Part shown: piece after piece, positions 44,587-53,918 of the stretch | Numbering within the stretch: position 1 is the stretch's first letter | Layout of the letters: each line of letters starts with the position of its first letter | Assembly (NCBI RefSeq): GCF_009363115.1 | Contig: NZ_CP045298.1 | Span: 372,001 to 436,000 of the forward strand | Length of the DNA stretch: 64,000 nucleotides | Source of the DNA: Paenibacillus brasilensis | Lineage (GTDB): Bacteria; Bacillota; Bacilli; Paenibacillales; Paenibacillaceae | Reading direction: 5' to 3' | Position numbers and translations under genes: made by a program | Notes under the pieces: generated by a model | What the model was told of the DNA's origin: nothing | The model's input: the letters and a program-made list of their open reading frames with translations, nothing else | The model's database searches: none

Positions 44587-45558
44587 CTACCCTTGATTTT
44601 CAGCAATTCGGTCATAAGCAACGATTATTTTCTGAACGAGAGAATGACGGACAACGTCCTGTTCCGCAAACTGGACAAAGCCGATTTCCTCAATCCCTTG
44701 TAAAATCGCATGGGCTTCAATCAAACCGGATTTTTTGCCACGAGGCAAATCAATCTGTGTAACATCGCCAGTGATGACCATTTTTGAGCCGAAGCCAAGC
44801 CGTGTTAAAAACATTTTCATCTGCTCCGGCGTGGTATTTTGCGCTTCATCCAAAATAATAAATGAGTCATCCAGCGTCCGCCCCCGCATATAGGCCAAAG
44901 GGGCAATTTCGATCAATCCGCGCTCCAGTGCCTTTGCAGTTTGCTCTGGGCCCATCACATCGTATAGCGCATCATACAACGGTCGCAGATAGGGATCAAC
45001 CTTTTCTTGTAAATCCCCGGGCAAAAAGCCCAAATTTTCACCGGCTTCCACCGCAGGACGCGTCAGCACAATACGCTTGACGGAACCTTCCTTCAGGGCA
45101 GCTACAGCCAGCACTACAGCCAAATACGTTTTCCCCGTACCTGCTGGCCCAATTCCAAAAACAATATCGCGTTTCTTAATGGTTGTTACGTAGTGCTTTT
45201 GTCCAATCGTCTTGACCCGAATCGGCTTGCCCCGGAACGTGGTCGTAATTTCTCCCTTGAACAAATCGAGCAGCTGGTCAGCACGCAAATCTTTTGCCAG
45301 CTCAATCGCATAATGGACATCCCTTTCGGTCAGGATATATCCATTACGGATTAACTGGAGGAGTACATCGAACAATTGTTCGAGCACTTCGACCTCGTGA
45401 ACATGACCAAAAACATTAACTTCTGCCTCACGAGATGCTATTTTTGCGGGAATAGCGGCTTCAATCAATTTTAAAAAGGAATCCTGCGGGCCGAATAACG
45501 CCTGTCCTTCTCCCGCATTGTTCAATGCAATTTGTATGCTGCGTTGTTGTTCTGCCAA
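44587..45558 (-). CDS. phoH: PhoH family ATPase
   Basis: 323 residues, single PhoH domain with an N-terminal KH-like region. Walker A GPAGTGKTY and Walker B FIILDEAQNTTPEQ are intact. It is thought to act in RNA metabolism with YbeY, its common neighbour. It begins seven bases after the yqfD stop and differs from the PIN-PhoH protein at 6321-7652 by lacking a nuclease domain. Confidence 0.94.
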   Translation of the reverse strand: MAEQQRSIQIALNNAGEGQALFGPQDSFLKLIEAAIPAKIASREAEVNVFGHVHEVEVLEQLFDVLLQLIRNGYILTERDVHYAIELAKDLRADQLLDLFKGEITTTFRGKPIRVKTIGQKHYVTTIKKRDIVFGIGPAGTGKTYLAVVLAVAALKEGSVKRIVLTRPAVEAGENLGFLPGDLQEKVDPYLRPLYDALYDVMGPEQTAKALERGLIEIAPLAYMRGRTLDDSFIILDEAQNTTPEQMKMFLTRLGFGSKMVITGDVTQIDLPRGKKSGLIEAHAILQGIEEIGFVQFAEQDVVRHSLVQKIIVAYDRIAENQG

Positions 45559-45564
45559 ATAGCC

Positions 45565-46758
45565 TCATTCTCCTTGGTTATGAACTAACGGAAGTTCTTC
45601 CGCAATATCCTGTTCCACTTCAAAAAGCACTTTCATATAAACTTTACCATTCTCTCTCTTCTCATGCAAAATTTTTTGGCTCATTATTTTCGTTCCTTTA
45701 CCATATTTGGCTAAAATATCGGCGCGGGCTCCTTCTATTCCTGTTTTTTTCGCTTCTGCATCTGTAAGCTTTTCCTGCTGTATTTTGGTCTCTCTTACAC
45801 TTTCGGTCATCCATCCAATCGGAAGTTTGTAGGAGCGCCACGTTAGCGGGTCATGCTCAACTGTTGTTTTATGGGCAGGATAAGGTACTTTTCCGTATCC
45901 CCAAAGCTGTACTGCACGGTTGCCCAGTACCAGATACAAGCGGTCGTGACTGTTTCCCGTGTATGTGCTGCTACGCCGCACCATAGGGCTGCTAATTTCG
46001 TATTCATGCCATACCAGTCCTTTAATTTCACCCTTGGCTACGACCAGTTGCTGATTCTCCTCATCTCCCAGCGTTCCTGAAATGAGAATGTCTCCTTTTT
46101 TGACACGTGTATTTTTATGCACAACAGGGCGACCCTGCTCGGCAAAAATTTCAGTAATTACTGCGTCTGCCTTGCTGATGAGATGACGAGGGCTGTAGAG
46201 CGGCGCAGGAGCAGGCTGTGAAGCTTCGACAACCTGAATCGTCACCAATGTGCCCTGCTTCTCCACACCGATCCAGGATGCCTGAGGAAGCTTTTGCATG
46301 AGCGCACGCGAAAGCTTGTCCTGGCTGGAAAGTCGAAAGCTCCATTGAAACGGATAAAGCCCTTCCTGTCGAGCAGCTTTGAGAATGGATTCCGTCGAGA
46401 GCTTGTCATTTCCCTTCACTTCAACATCCCAAATGAGCGATGACATCAGGAGCAGACCTATCCAGAATAGAGCCAGTCCTGCCAGAAAAAATTTACGTTT
46501 GGCAAGTCGGATAGCGATGAATGGAAGCCCTTGTCGCTTCAGAATATGCATTTTACAGCCTGTCTTTCTCAAAAGAGGACGCAGCAGGAAGACGTGCGGC
46601 AGCAGAAGGTTCATTTCTGCATGTTTCGTACCCATCGGCCGCACGTTCCAAACAGGTATATGATGCTCGGTGAGCAAATTGATGAAAGCTTCCACGCTTT
46701 CGCCGCTAACGGCAAGCGTCACTGTGCCACGCAGCTTCGTTAAAGCAGGATGTTTCAT
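45565..46758 (-). CDS. yqfD: Sporulation protein YqfD (SpoIV-associated)
   Basis: 397-residue membrane protein of the sigma-E regulon, needed for efficient forespore engulfment-stage development. An N-terminal cytoplasmic domain of about 85 residues is followed by one helix (FFLAGLALFWIGLLLMSSLIW) and a long extracytoplasmic POTRA-like domain with VEVKGNDKLSTESILKAARQ. Its ATG overlaps the yqfC stop (ATGA). Family identity is clear. Confidence 0.92.
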   Translation of the reverse strand: MKHPALTKLRGTVTLAVSGESVEAFINLLTEHHIPVWNVRPMGTKHAEMNLLLPHVFLLRPLLRKTGCKMHILKRQGLPFIAIRLAKRKFFLAGLALFWIGLLLMSSLIWDVEVKGNDKLSTESILKAARQEGLYPFQWSFRLSSQDKLSRALMQKLPQASWIGVEKQGTLVTIQVVEASQPAPAPLYSPRHLISKADAVITEIFAEQGRPVVHKNTRVKKGDILISGTLGDEENQQLVVAKGEIKGLVWHEYEISSPMVRRSSTYTGNSHDRLYLVLGNRAVQLWGYGKVPYPAHKTTVEHDPLTWRSYKLPIGWMTESVRETKIQQEKLTDAEAKKTGIEGARADILAKYGKGTKIMSQKILHEKRENGKVYMKVLFEVEQDIAEELPLVHNQGE

Positions 46759-47048
46759 GAGCCTTCCTCCGTTCCTTCCATTTGAATATCGGTAATCTGT
46801 CCTTCCACACTGACTTGATCCGGTAAAATGGACGTAATGACCAGGTTATGCCCTGACACCCGCAGTTTGCCTTGTGCAAGCGCCAATACAAGCCGATCCG
46901 GTGTGAAATCCATAACCCCCCGGTGATTTTCCACATAAAGCTGGCGACTGCCAATGAGGGTTAACCGCGGCAGGTCAAATAGAATGTCCTGCGGAAGCTC
47001 CAGTGTTTCGCTGGCCCACTTTCGCAGTTTGCGGCTCATCCGGCTCAT
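46755..47048 (-). CDS. yqfC: Sporulation protein YqfC
   Basis: 97 residues; YabP/YqfC family. DILFDLPRLTLIGSRQLYVE is the characteristic block. It is usually paired with yqfD, as here through a four-base overlap. AAAGGGG lies eleven bases before the ATG at 47048. Confidence 0.9.
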   Translation of the reverse strand: MSRMSRKLRKWASETLELPQDILFDLPRLTLIGSRQLYVENHRGVMDFTPDRLVLALAQGKLRVSGHNLVITSILPDQVSVEGQITDIQMEGTEEGS

Positions 47049-47366
47049 ACGGCGAAATCCCCTTTCCTGTCATCAAAGCAGCTGTTATTATCAACAGCTA
47101 ATTATTGTTTTGACGGCAGCTACGCTGCAAGTTTTTCATCGCTTCTGTCATTATCATACAATGTCCCTAGTTATCTTAATGATAGCTACGCTTCTATTTA
47201 CATGGACTGCCGATAGCACTTAAATATGAACGTCATCACACTAGGGCCACAGATATCTTACTTTACATTTTATGATCCACTCATCGCATTTATGAGGCGA
47301 AACTGACAATTCGTATCAATCCCTATATTCCATCGCAAGAAGACAAAATTTTCAAAAAACTACAGC
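47049..47366. other. Gap upstream of yqfC
   Basis: No gene seen. It contains the hairpin AGCTGTT-attatc-AACAGCT at about 47080 and the 14-base palindrome GGCAGCTACGCTGC at about 47115, which also occurs upstream of pgpH at about 44526. Confidence 0.5.
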
Positions 47367-47413
47367 AAAAAAGACAACCCAGTTTTGTAATCAAAAACAA
47401 GGCTGTCTTTTTT
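47367..47413 (-). terminator. Terminator after the amino-acid permease gene
   Basis: AAAAAAGACAACC...GGCTGTCTTTTTT, stem with T-runs on both sides; bidirectional. Confidence 0.8.
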
Positions 47414-47433
47414 GATATTATTCATATAAACGG

Positions 47434-48842
47434 TTATTTCTTGGAGTCGCGATTCAAAAGTGAGTTTTTTCTGGAGTACAAAAAGTAAACCGCCAAGCCA
47501 ATAACAAGCCAAATCAAAAGCGAATAAAGGTCTGACCATTCAAATTAAGAATGAGTACAGCACACGAAATGATGGCCAGGATCGGAATATACGGAACCCC
47601 AGGACAGCGAAAGGCTCTTGGCAAATCGGGTTGTGTTTTTCTCATAACGATAACAGCGACCGAAATCAGAATAAATGCTGACAGGGTTCCGATGTTCACC
47701 AAACTTGCCAACTCATCCAGTGGAATTAGACCGCCCATTAGCGCAGATAAAGTTCCAAAAAACAATGTGTTAATATACGGCGTTTTATATTTAGGGTGAA
47801 CCTTTGATAATACTTTGGGGACCAAGCCATCACGTGACATGGCAAACATGATGCGGGTTTGACCATAGAGCATAACCAGCATGACCGTTGTCATCCCTAA
47901 AATGGCCCCTATATCCACAATACCTGCAACCCAGTTCTGCCCTGCAACCTGCAAAACAAGTGATACCGGGTGGGAAATGCCCTCAAAATCCTTAAACGGC
48001 ACAATACCTGTCATAATCCCGCTAACAACGACATATAAAAGCGTGCAAACCACAAGTGAGAAAATAATCCCCCGCGGTAAATCACGAGCCGGGTTTTTAG
48101 TTTCTTCCGCAGCAGATGAAACGGCATCAAAACCAATAAAGGCAAAAAACACAAGTGCTGCGGCCCCAAACACTCCACTAAAGCCAAAAGGCAAGAACGG
48201 TGTCCAGTGATCCGGCTTCACATATTTAACAGCAACGATGATTAATAATAAAATCACAATAATTTTTACAATAACCATGATATTGTTTATTCGTTTTGAT
48301 TCTCGGATTCCAAAATAAAGCAATAACGTAATGCCCATCAAAATCAGAAAAGCCGGAAGATTGAAATAGGTGGGCTGATCCTTTAAAGCGCCTGGTGCAG
48401 CAGTTAATTCAAGAGGAATATGAATGCCGAGTCCATTCAGGAATGACACAAAATACCCCGACCAGCCTGCAGAAACCGCACTGGCGGCCAGCATGTATTC
48501 CAAAATTAAATCCCATCCGATAATAAAGGCCAGTAGCTCCCCCATCGTGGCATATGTAAAAGTGTAGACAGAACCAGAGATTGGAACAGTGGATGCAAAC
48601 TCGGCATAAGCCAATGCAGCGAATAAACAGGCCAGCCCTACAATCACAAAAGAGATAACCAAACCCGGACCAGCCGTAACCGCTCCTGTACCTGTCAAAA
48701 CAAAAATCCCGGTTCCGATAATGGCTCCAATCCCAAGCATCGTTAAGTCAAACGCGCCCAGTTCCCTTTTAAGTGCTTTTTCTCCCCGTGTAGCAGCAAC
48801 CAACTGCTCAATGCTTTTTTTTCTGAATAGGCCATTACTCAT
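47434..48842 (-). pseudogene. APC-family amino-acid permease, C-terminus shifted by one base
   Basis: Twelve-helix-type amino-acid transporter (YfnA/CAT-like): KRELGAFDLTMLGIGAIIGTGIFVLTG at the N-terminus and GFDAVSSAAEETKNPARDLP in the middle. The start is the ATG at 48842 (AAGGGGG nine bases upstream). The frame stops at 47514 after GQTFIRF, but the next frame continues LIWLVIGLAVYFLYSRKNSL to a TAA at 47434, the usual last helix. Adding one T to the four-T run at 47516-47519 rejoins it. It is either a real truncation of the final helix or a sequencing error. Located inside the yqf cluster. Confidence 0.82.
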
Positions 48843-48851
48843 CCATCCCAT

Positions 48852-49232
48852 CCCCCTTAATATTAAATTTTTTATACATCTTACAAACCGCGCTTCCTCA
48901 CCTCGATATAACGCATATTTTAGCTAAATTTGGAGTAATTTTTCATAAATATTTATCATTGAGAACATTATATATAAAAAAGAAAAAATGAAAACTGCTT
49001 TTGGAAAGCATCATTTATATTGTTACATTTGATCATTTTTCATGTAATTATTTTCACAAATAAAGCACTAAACTAGACACAATGCCACCTTTTTTGATGA
49101 CAACGAATGTAAGAAAGCTGTGCGTTACATGGGATTATCACACTCATTGTCAGGTAAATAGAGCAGTTGTCGTTGCAACTTTTTTATTCTGGACGTGATT
49201 ATGTATTTCCGATGCATTCCTGATGCATTAGT
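48852..49232. other. AT-rich gap upstream of the permease
   Basis: About 380 very AT-rich bases. I see no gene and no recognisable riboswitch; it probably contains the permease promoter. Confidence 0.5.
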
Positions 49233-49270
49233 AAAAAAAGATCCGCCACAGCCAAAGCTGTGACGGATCT
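49233..49270 (-). terminator. Terminator after the floA-associated operon
   Basis: Minus strand GATCCGTCACAGC pairs with GCTGTGGCGGATC and is followed by seven T residues. Confidence 0.85.
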
Positions 49271-49279
49271 CACTGTCAT

Positions 49280-49870
49280 TTAACGTCTATCTCTACTCAT
49301 ATAACGTCTGGAACGCGGAGGACCTAATATTTCAGCCCAAATCACACCTCTGCGCAGGTCAGCCGCATTGACCGTACTGCGCCCTTGTGATACTGGCTCT
49401 ACCCCATCTGTAATCTCCCCAGACTCCCTCACATTGGATATGCGGTCGAGGCGGGCTAAAACCTTTCTGCGATCTTCCTCCATGGCACGAATCCGCTCTT
49501 CTAGAGTCGAACCGTTATCCGAGGATTCCTGCTCCATTTGTCCTTGCATTTCCGTCCGATCGTTCACTACCTCTTCCATACGACGAGCTTCCATACCTGA
49601 CCGCCGTTCATTAGGAAATTGGCGTTGCAATTCTCCGGTAACATCCTGCCTGCTAGTCTGATTCTGCTCCTGTCTATGTCCCACGGTGATAGGCCTGGAT
49701 GGCGGCTGGGGCCTGCGCGAGCTCTGATCACCACCAAAGGTGGGCATCCCATTTCCCGGAGGAGATTTTCGGCCCGTGCCTTGAATGCTTTTTCCCAGGA
49801 AGGATACCAATGCAAAGCCAATCACGATCAAGATATACAAATGCTCAAAAATCCAGCTGATAAAGTTCAT
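49280..49870 (-). CDS. Single-pass membrane protein downstream of floA
   Basis: 196 residues. One N-terminal transmembrane helix (IFEHLYILIVIGFALVSFLG, residues 8-27) is followed by a Pro/Gln/Arg-rich disordered region and a Glu/Met/Arg coiled coil (about 90-150, ERIRAMEEDRRKVLARLDRI). C-terminus LRRGVIWAEILGPPRSRR looks conserved in type. AAGGCGGTGA precedes the ATG. It lies 48 bases after floA in the same direction, so a role in flotillin domains is plausible by context only. Confidence 0.65.
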   Translation of the reverse strand: MNFISWIFEHLYILIVIGFALVSFLGKSIQGTGRKSPPGNGMPTFGGDQSSRRPQPPSRPITVGHRQEQNQTSRQDVTGELQRQFPNERRSGMEARRMEEVVNDRTEMQGQMEQESSDNGSTLEERIRAMEEDRRKVLARLDRISNVRESGEITDGVEPVSQGRSTVNAADLRRGVIWAEILGPPRSRRYMSRDRR

Positions 49871-49918
49871 TACTCACCGCCTTGCTGCCGTCGTCATTCA
49901 TCGGCTATATCCCGTTGC

Positions 49919-50926
49919 TTAATCCCGGTTTTTGTCATTGCCCGAGTTCTCATTCGGTTTGCCCAAGGAGCCGCGCATTTGCGTATCTGCCTCAATATTT
50001 TTCAAATTCATATAGTCCATGACGCCAAGCTTCCCGCCACGCAGCGCTTCAGCCATAGCCAGCGGCACTTCGGATTCGGATTCCACCACACGCGCTCTCA
50101 TTTCTACGACACGCGCCTTCATTTCCTGCTCCTGCGCCACAGCCATTGCACGCCGCTCTTCCGCTTTCGCCTGAGCAATACGTTTGTCTGCTTCCGCCTG
50201 CTCGGTTTGCAGGAATGCACCGATATTTTTGCCTACATCGACGTCTGCAATATCAATGGACAGGATTTCGAACGCTGTCCCTGCATCCAAGCCTTTGGAC
50301 AATACAGTTCTTGAAATCGAATCTGGATTCTCCAGCACGTCCTTATGCGAATTACTAGAGCCGACGGTTGTAACGATCCCCTCACCGACCCGTGCAATAA
50401 TCGTTTCTTCTCCGGCACCTCCGACAAGTCGATCAATGTTGGCACGCACCGTAACACGAGCTTTAACCTTTACTTCAATACCATCCTTGGCGACTGCAGC
50501 TACAATAGGTGTCTCAATAACACGCGGATTAACACTCATTTGGACTGCTTGCAAAACATCCCGCCCCGCAAGGTCAATCGCAGCAGCACGTTCAAATTCA
50601 AGTGGAATATTAGCCCGCTGCGCAGCAATCAATGCATTAATCACACGGTCTACATTACCACCTGCCAGAAAATGGCTTTCCAACTGGTTGATATTCAAAC
50701 CCAGACCGGCTTTGGTCGCCTTAATCAGTGGATTCACAATTCGGCTTGGCGTGACACGTCGCAAGCGCATAGCCACCAGCGTAATGATACCAATCCGTAC
50801 CCCTGAAGCCAATGCCGAAATCCACAGCATCACCGGGAAAAAACTGAAAAATACGCTCAATACAATAATCACTACAACGGCAATCAGCAAAATGCTGACG
50901 ATCCCCGATTCGAACACTCGCATCAT
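49919..50926 (-). CDS. floA: Flotillin-like protein FloA
   Basis: Organises functional membrane microdomains. About 335 residues: an N-terminal membrane hairpin ([29 protein letters not shown]), an SPFH domain with [35 protein letters not shown], and a Glu/Ala/Met coiled coil ([28 protein letters not shown]). The sequence closely tracks Bacillus FloA. The start is uncertain: GGAGG directly abuts ATGATG at 50929-50924, and a GTG at 50917 has ideal spacing. Confidence 0.95.
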   Translation of the reverse strand: MMRVFESGIVSILLIAVVVIIVLSVFFSFFPVMLWISALASGVRIGIITLVAMRLRRVTPSRIVNPLIKATKAGLGLNINQLESHFLAGGNVDRVINALIAAQRANIPLEFERAAAIDLAGRDVLQAVQMSVNPRVIETPIVAAVAKDGIEVKVKARVTVRANIDRLVGGAGEETIIARVGEGIVTTVGSSNSHKDVLENPDSISRTVLSKGLDAGTAFEILSIDIADVDVGKNIGAFLQTEQAEADKRIAQAKAEERRAMAVAQEQEMKARVVEMRARVVESESEVPLAMAEALRGGKLGVMDYMNLKNIEADTQMRGSLGKPNENSGNDKNRD

Positions 50927-50960
50927 CCTCCATTTATCCAAATCTTCATTTTTCGCTTGT

Positions 50961-52328
50961 TTAGACGCTAGTGTCCGTCTTGACTACAATTCGTCCGCCT
51001 TCTACTTTGGAAACGATAATCGGCGTATCTGTGGCAATAAACTCTCCATTCGTTACAACATCAATACGCTCATCAGCAATAAGTACCGTTCCGGCTGGAC
51101 GAAGTGGTGTCAGACTCACACCCCGCTGACCTAATAACATTTCCCGATTCACAACCGAAGAAAAACCTTGGTCCGCCGTTAAGCTTTCTTTAAGTACAAA
51201 ACGGTTCCATATCCCTCGATCCTTGAATACAATCGCAATAATCGCCACCACGACAACGGCAGCTACAAAGGCAATGCCCAAGGATATAAATGCATGCTGC
51301 ATGTCGTAAGCCGCTCGAACAACGCCAGCGACCAGGCTAACGGAACCCAATATGCCCAATATACCAAAGCTTGGAATGAACATTTCAAGTATAAGCAAAG
51401 CCAGGCCAATGATAAACAACAGCCATGTCTCTGAACCTGCAAAACCAGCGATATAATTGCCGAAAAAATATAAACCAAATCCGAGTATGCCCAAAATTCC
51501 CGGTACACCAAAGCCGGGTACAAGCAGTTCAATAACTACACCCGCGATACCGATAAATAAAAGCAATGTCTGTACGATCGGGTTGGTTAATATTTCGGCA
51601 GCTTTCTCAGCCGATGTTTGCTTCACATAAAATACATCATCTGTGCTGTAGCCCATCCACTGGATCACCTCTTGTTCTGAGGAGGCAATGTGATCCGCAT
51701 AACCCAGCTTAAGCGCTTCCTCGCTGGTTAAAGAAATGATCTGGCCTTTTTCCTTATTAAAGTTCAGTTCCGGAATAGCTACGGCAATTTGGGAATCTAC
51801 CATACCTCTCGCAATATCCGGATTACGTCCGCCAGATTCTGCGGCAGATGCCATGCTGCTCTTCCACCAGGCTATTATTTTCGGGTCCGTAACAGCCTGC
51901 CCCTTACTGTCCACCAATGCTGCAGCTCCAATAATACTTCCCGGCTTCATTACGATTTTGTTTGCGCTGAGCGCAATATAGCTACCCGCCGAGGCTGCTT
52001 CGCCCCTAATGTAGGCTACGGTCGGAATAGGGCTGTCTTTAATCAGTTTGCCCAGCTTATCCGCTGTATCTACCCGTCCGCCAGGCGTATTAATATCCAG
52101 CAAAATCAGACCCGCTTTGGACTCTGCTGCTTCAGCAAATCCACGTTCCATAAAACGGCCTAGGCCCTGTTCAATTTCCTGATCTATGGGTATAACGAAT
52201 ACAGATCCTCCTTTGGCTGCGGCCTCCGCTGATCCGGAATGAAATAATGGCAGCAGGATAACTGATATCACAATCCATAACGTTAAAAAGATCATTTTGC
52301 GGCTGGATTGGTGCTGTTCTCTGTGCAT
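50961..52328 (-). CDS. NfeD family protein with ClpP-like protease domain (YqeZ type)
   Basis: 455 residues. ATG at 52328 chosen because AAAGGGGGGAG lies just upstream. Signal anchor ([18 protein letters not shown]), then a ClpP-type serine protease domain with [15 protein letters not shown] and the catalytic-Ser region [14 protein letters not shown], four transmembrane helices (about 245-370), and a C-terminal NfeD OB-fold. This long NfeD1b architecture is paired with flotillin genes throughout bacteria, as here with floA 20 bases downstream. Confidence 0.92.
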   Translation of the reverse strand: MHREQHQSSRKMIFLTLWIVISVILLPLFHSGSAEAAAKGGSVFVIPIDQEIEQGLGRFMERGFAEAAESKAGLILLDINTPGGRVDTADKLGKLIKDSPIPTVAYIRGEAASAGSYIALSANKIVMKPGSIIGAAALVDSKGQAVTDPKIIAWWKSSMASAAESGGRNPDIARGMVDSQIAVAIPELNFNKEKGQIISLTSEEALKLGYADHIASSEQEVIQWMGYSTDDVFYVKQTSAEKAAEILTNPIVQTLLLFIGIAGVVIELLVPGFGVPGILGILGFGLYFFGNYIAGFAGSETWLLFIIGLALLILEMFIPSFGILGILGSVSLVAGVVRAAYDMQHAFISLGIAFVAAVVVVAIIAIVFKDRGIWNRFVLKESLTADQGFSSVVNREMLLGQRGVSLTPLRPAGTVLIADERIDVVTNGEFIATDTPIIVSKVEGGRIVVKTDTSV

Positions 52329-52561
52329 TTCTCTCCCCCCTTTCGATCTTGCTTTATTACAGCATATCAAACTTTGTTAGGTAAACTACACAATTTTCAG
52401 GATTTAATGTGAAATTATTGGGATTGTTGCTATTCCTGACGGCTGTCACATACTTTACGTATCTAACAAACATCACGTTTCATGCAATTATAGATAGCGC
52501 TTTCAAAAAAAGTTTTTTCGTATTACACGATCATGAGGTGAAAGATGGAAAATGCAGAAAT

Positions 52562-52587
52562 AGCACCCTCTGTGAACAGAGGGTGCT
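52562..52587 (-). terminator. Terminator after yqeY
   Basis: AGCACCCTCTG-tgaa-CAGAGGGTGCT, a perfect eleven-base stem 24 bases past the yqeY stop; short T-richness follows. Confidence 0.75.
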
Positions 52588-52610
52588 GTGTTTTCCTGTT
52601 TGTCGCAGGT

Positions 52611-53054
52611 TTATTGCAGAAATTGTTGAACCGCCTGGTTCACGAGCTTACCGTCAGCGCGACCTTTTACCTTAGGCATCAAGGCCGACATTACTTTCCC
52701 CATCTCGGCTTTCGAAGAAGCACCGGTTTCCTGGATGGTCTGCTGTACAATAACTTTAATTTCTTCTTCTGAAAGTTGTTCAGGAAGGTACTGAGCGATG
52801 ATCTCTATTTCTGCTTTCGTGCTTGCCGCAAGTTCATCGCGACTGGCTTTTTCAAATTCATGGAGGGCATCTTTTCGCTGTTTGATCTCACGACTCAGAA
52901 TATCAAGCACTTCGTTGTCGTCCAAATCCCGTTTCAAATCTATTTCAAGATTTTTAATCGTAGAACGAACCATTCGAATGGTGGAGAGTTTGAACTTGTC
53001 CTTACTCTTCATAGCTTGCTTCATATCTTCGTTTAATCGTTCGCTCAAATTCAT
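52611..53054 (-). CDS. yqeY: GatB/YqeY domain protein
   Basis: 147 residues with the YqeY helical domain related to the tail of the GatB amidotransferase; the motif MGKVMSALMPKVKGRADGKLV is typical. Exact function is unresolved. It follows rpsU after 16 bases, the universal rpsU-yqeY pair. AGGAGGAGC precedes the ATG. Confidence 0.94.
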   Translation of the reverse strand: MNLSERLNEDMKQAMKSKDKFKLSTIRMVRSTIKNLEIDLKRDLDDNEVLDILSREIKQRKDALHEFEKASRDELAASTKAEIEIIAQYLPEQLSEEEIKVIVQQTIQETGASSKAEMGKVMSALMPKVKGRADGKLVNQAVQQFLQ

Positions 53055-53070
53055 GGTTGCTCAGCTCCTC

Positions 53071-53244
53071 CTAGAACTTTCTCTTACGAGCAGCCTCGGA
53101 CTTTTTCTTGCGCTTTACGCTTGGCTTTTCATAATGCTTGCGTTTCTTCACCTCAGCCAATACGCCATCCTTAGCAATGGAACGTTTAAAGCGACGAAGT
53201 GCAGCATCAATTGTCTCGTTTTTGCGAACTTTAGTTTCAGACAC
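53071..53244 (-). CDS. rpsU: Ribosomal protein bS21
   Basis: 57 residues from a GTG at 53244 preceded by GGGAGGG; the longer reading from 53298 adds a non-homologous leader. The sequence [20 protein letters not shown] to the basic tail [11 protein letters not shown] is standard bS21. First gene of the macro-cluster in this direction. Confidence 0.96.
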   Translation of the reverse strand: MSETKVRKNETIDAALRRFKRSIAKDGVLAEVKKRKHYEKPSVKRKKKSEAARKRKF

Positions 53245-53414
53245 CAGTTTTCCCTCCCTCCGACCAGACCGTCCAAGAGCAATAACACGGTTCATCAAAT
53301 TTTATTATAGGTGAAACGGAAACCGGGTGTCAACCTATAAGAAAAAATGAATATTTAAAGGAATATTTTTTCTCCATTCACTTCCGTATTACTGAAAGAC
53401 AAGCCTTGTCATTT

Positions 53415-53774
53415 TTATGAATGTGAGTCCGAAATACTTGTCAGGGCCCCTAATTTGGCGCCGCCCAGCAGGTGATAATGCAGATGCCCAACCGCTTGTC
53501 CACTATCCGGGCCGCAGTTGTTGATCAGCCGATAACCGGACTCAGCGATTCCCAGCTTTTTCGCCACCTCAACCGCAACACGATGAATCTCCGCGATGAG
53601 AGGAAGATCCTCCTCTGTCACAGCATTCATCGAAGGAATATATTTCTTCGGGATAATGAGCACATGTACTGGCGCCGCAGGCTGGATGTCATGAAATGCA
53701 AGTACATTGTCAGTTTCAAGTACCTTTTTGCTGGGGATAGTTCCATCCACAATTTTCAAAAACAGATCGTCCAT
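53415..53774 (-). CDS. HIT family nucleotide-binding protein
   Basis: 119 residues, purine-nucleoside phosphoramidase type. The histidine triad is VGHLHYHLLGG; the upstream PAAPVHVLIIPKKYI block is also typical. AAAGGAG precedes the ATG. It is a single-gene unit between rpsU and the MocR regulator. Confidence 0.94.
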   Translation of the reverse strand: MDDLFLKIVDGTIPSKKVLETDNVLAFHDIQPAAPVHVLIIPKKYIPSMNAVTEEDLPLIAEIHRVAVEVAKKLGIAESGYRLINNCGPDSGQAVGHLHYHLLGGAKLGALTSISDSHS

Positions 53775-53918
53775 TCAAAACTCTCCTTTAGCAATGAGCC
53801 GATGATAAGCAATTAATGACAATTGCTCTCGGCATTCAAAGTATGTATGTCCCACGACCAAATAAAAGCATATACATTATACCTATATTTCTATATGTAT
53901 CATAACGGAAAAAGGGGC

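Noticed and set aside
47159-47223. Hydrophobic plus-strand peptide MSLVILMIATLLFTW
   Set aside because: Resembles a tiny membrane peptide, but has no ribosome binding site, promoter or terminator.
50184-51134. 316-codon plus-strand ORF across floA and nfeD
   Set aside because: Crosses two conserved genes antisense and carries no domain.
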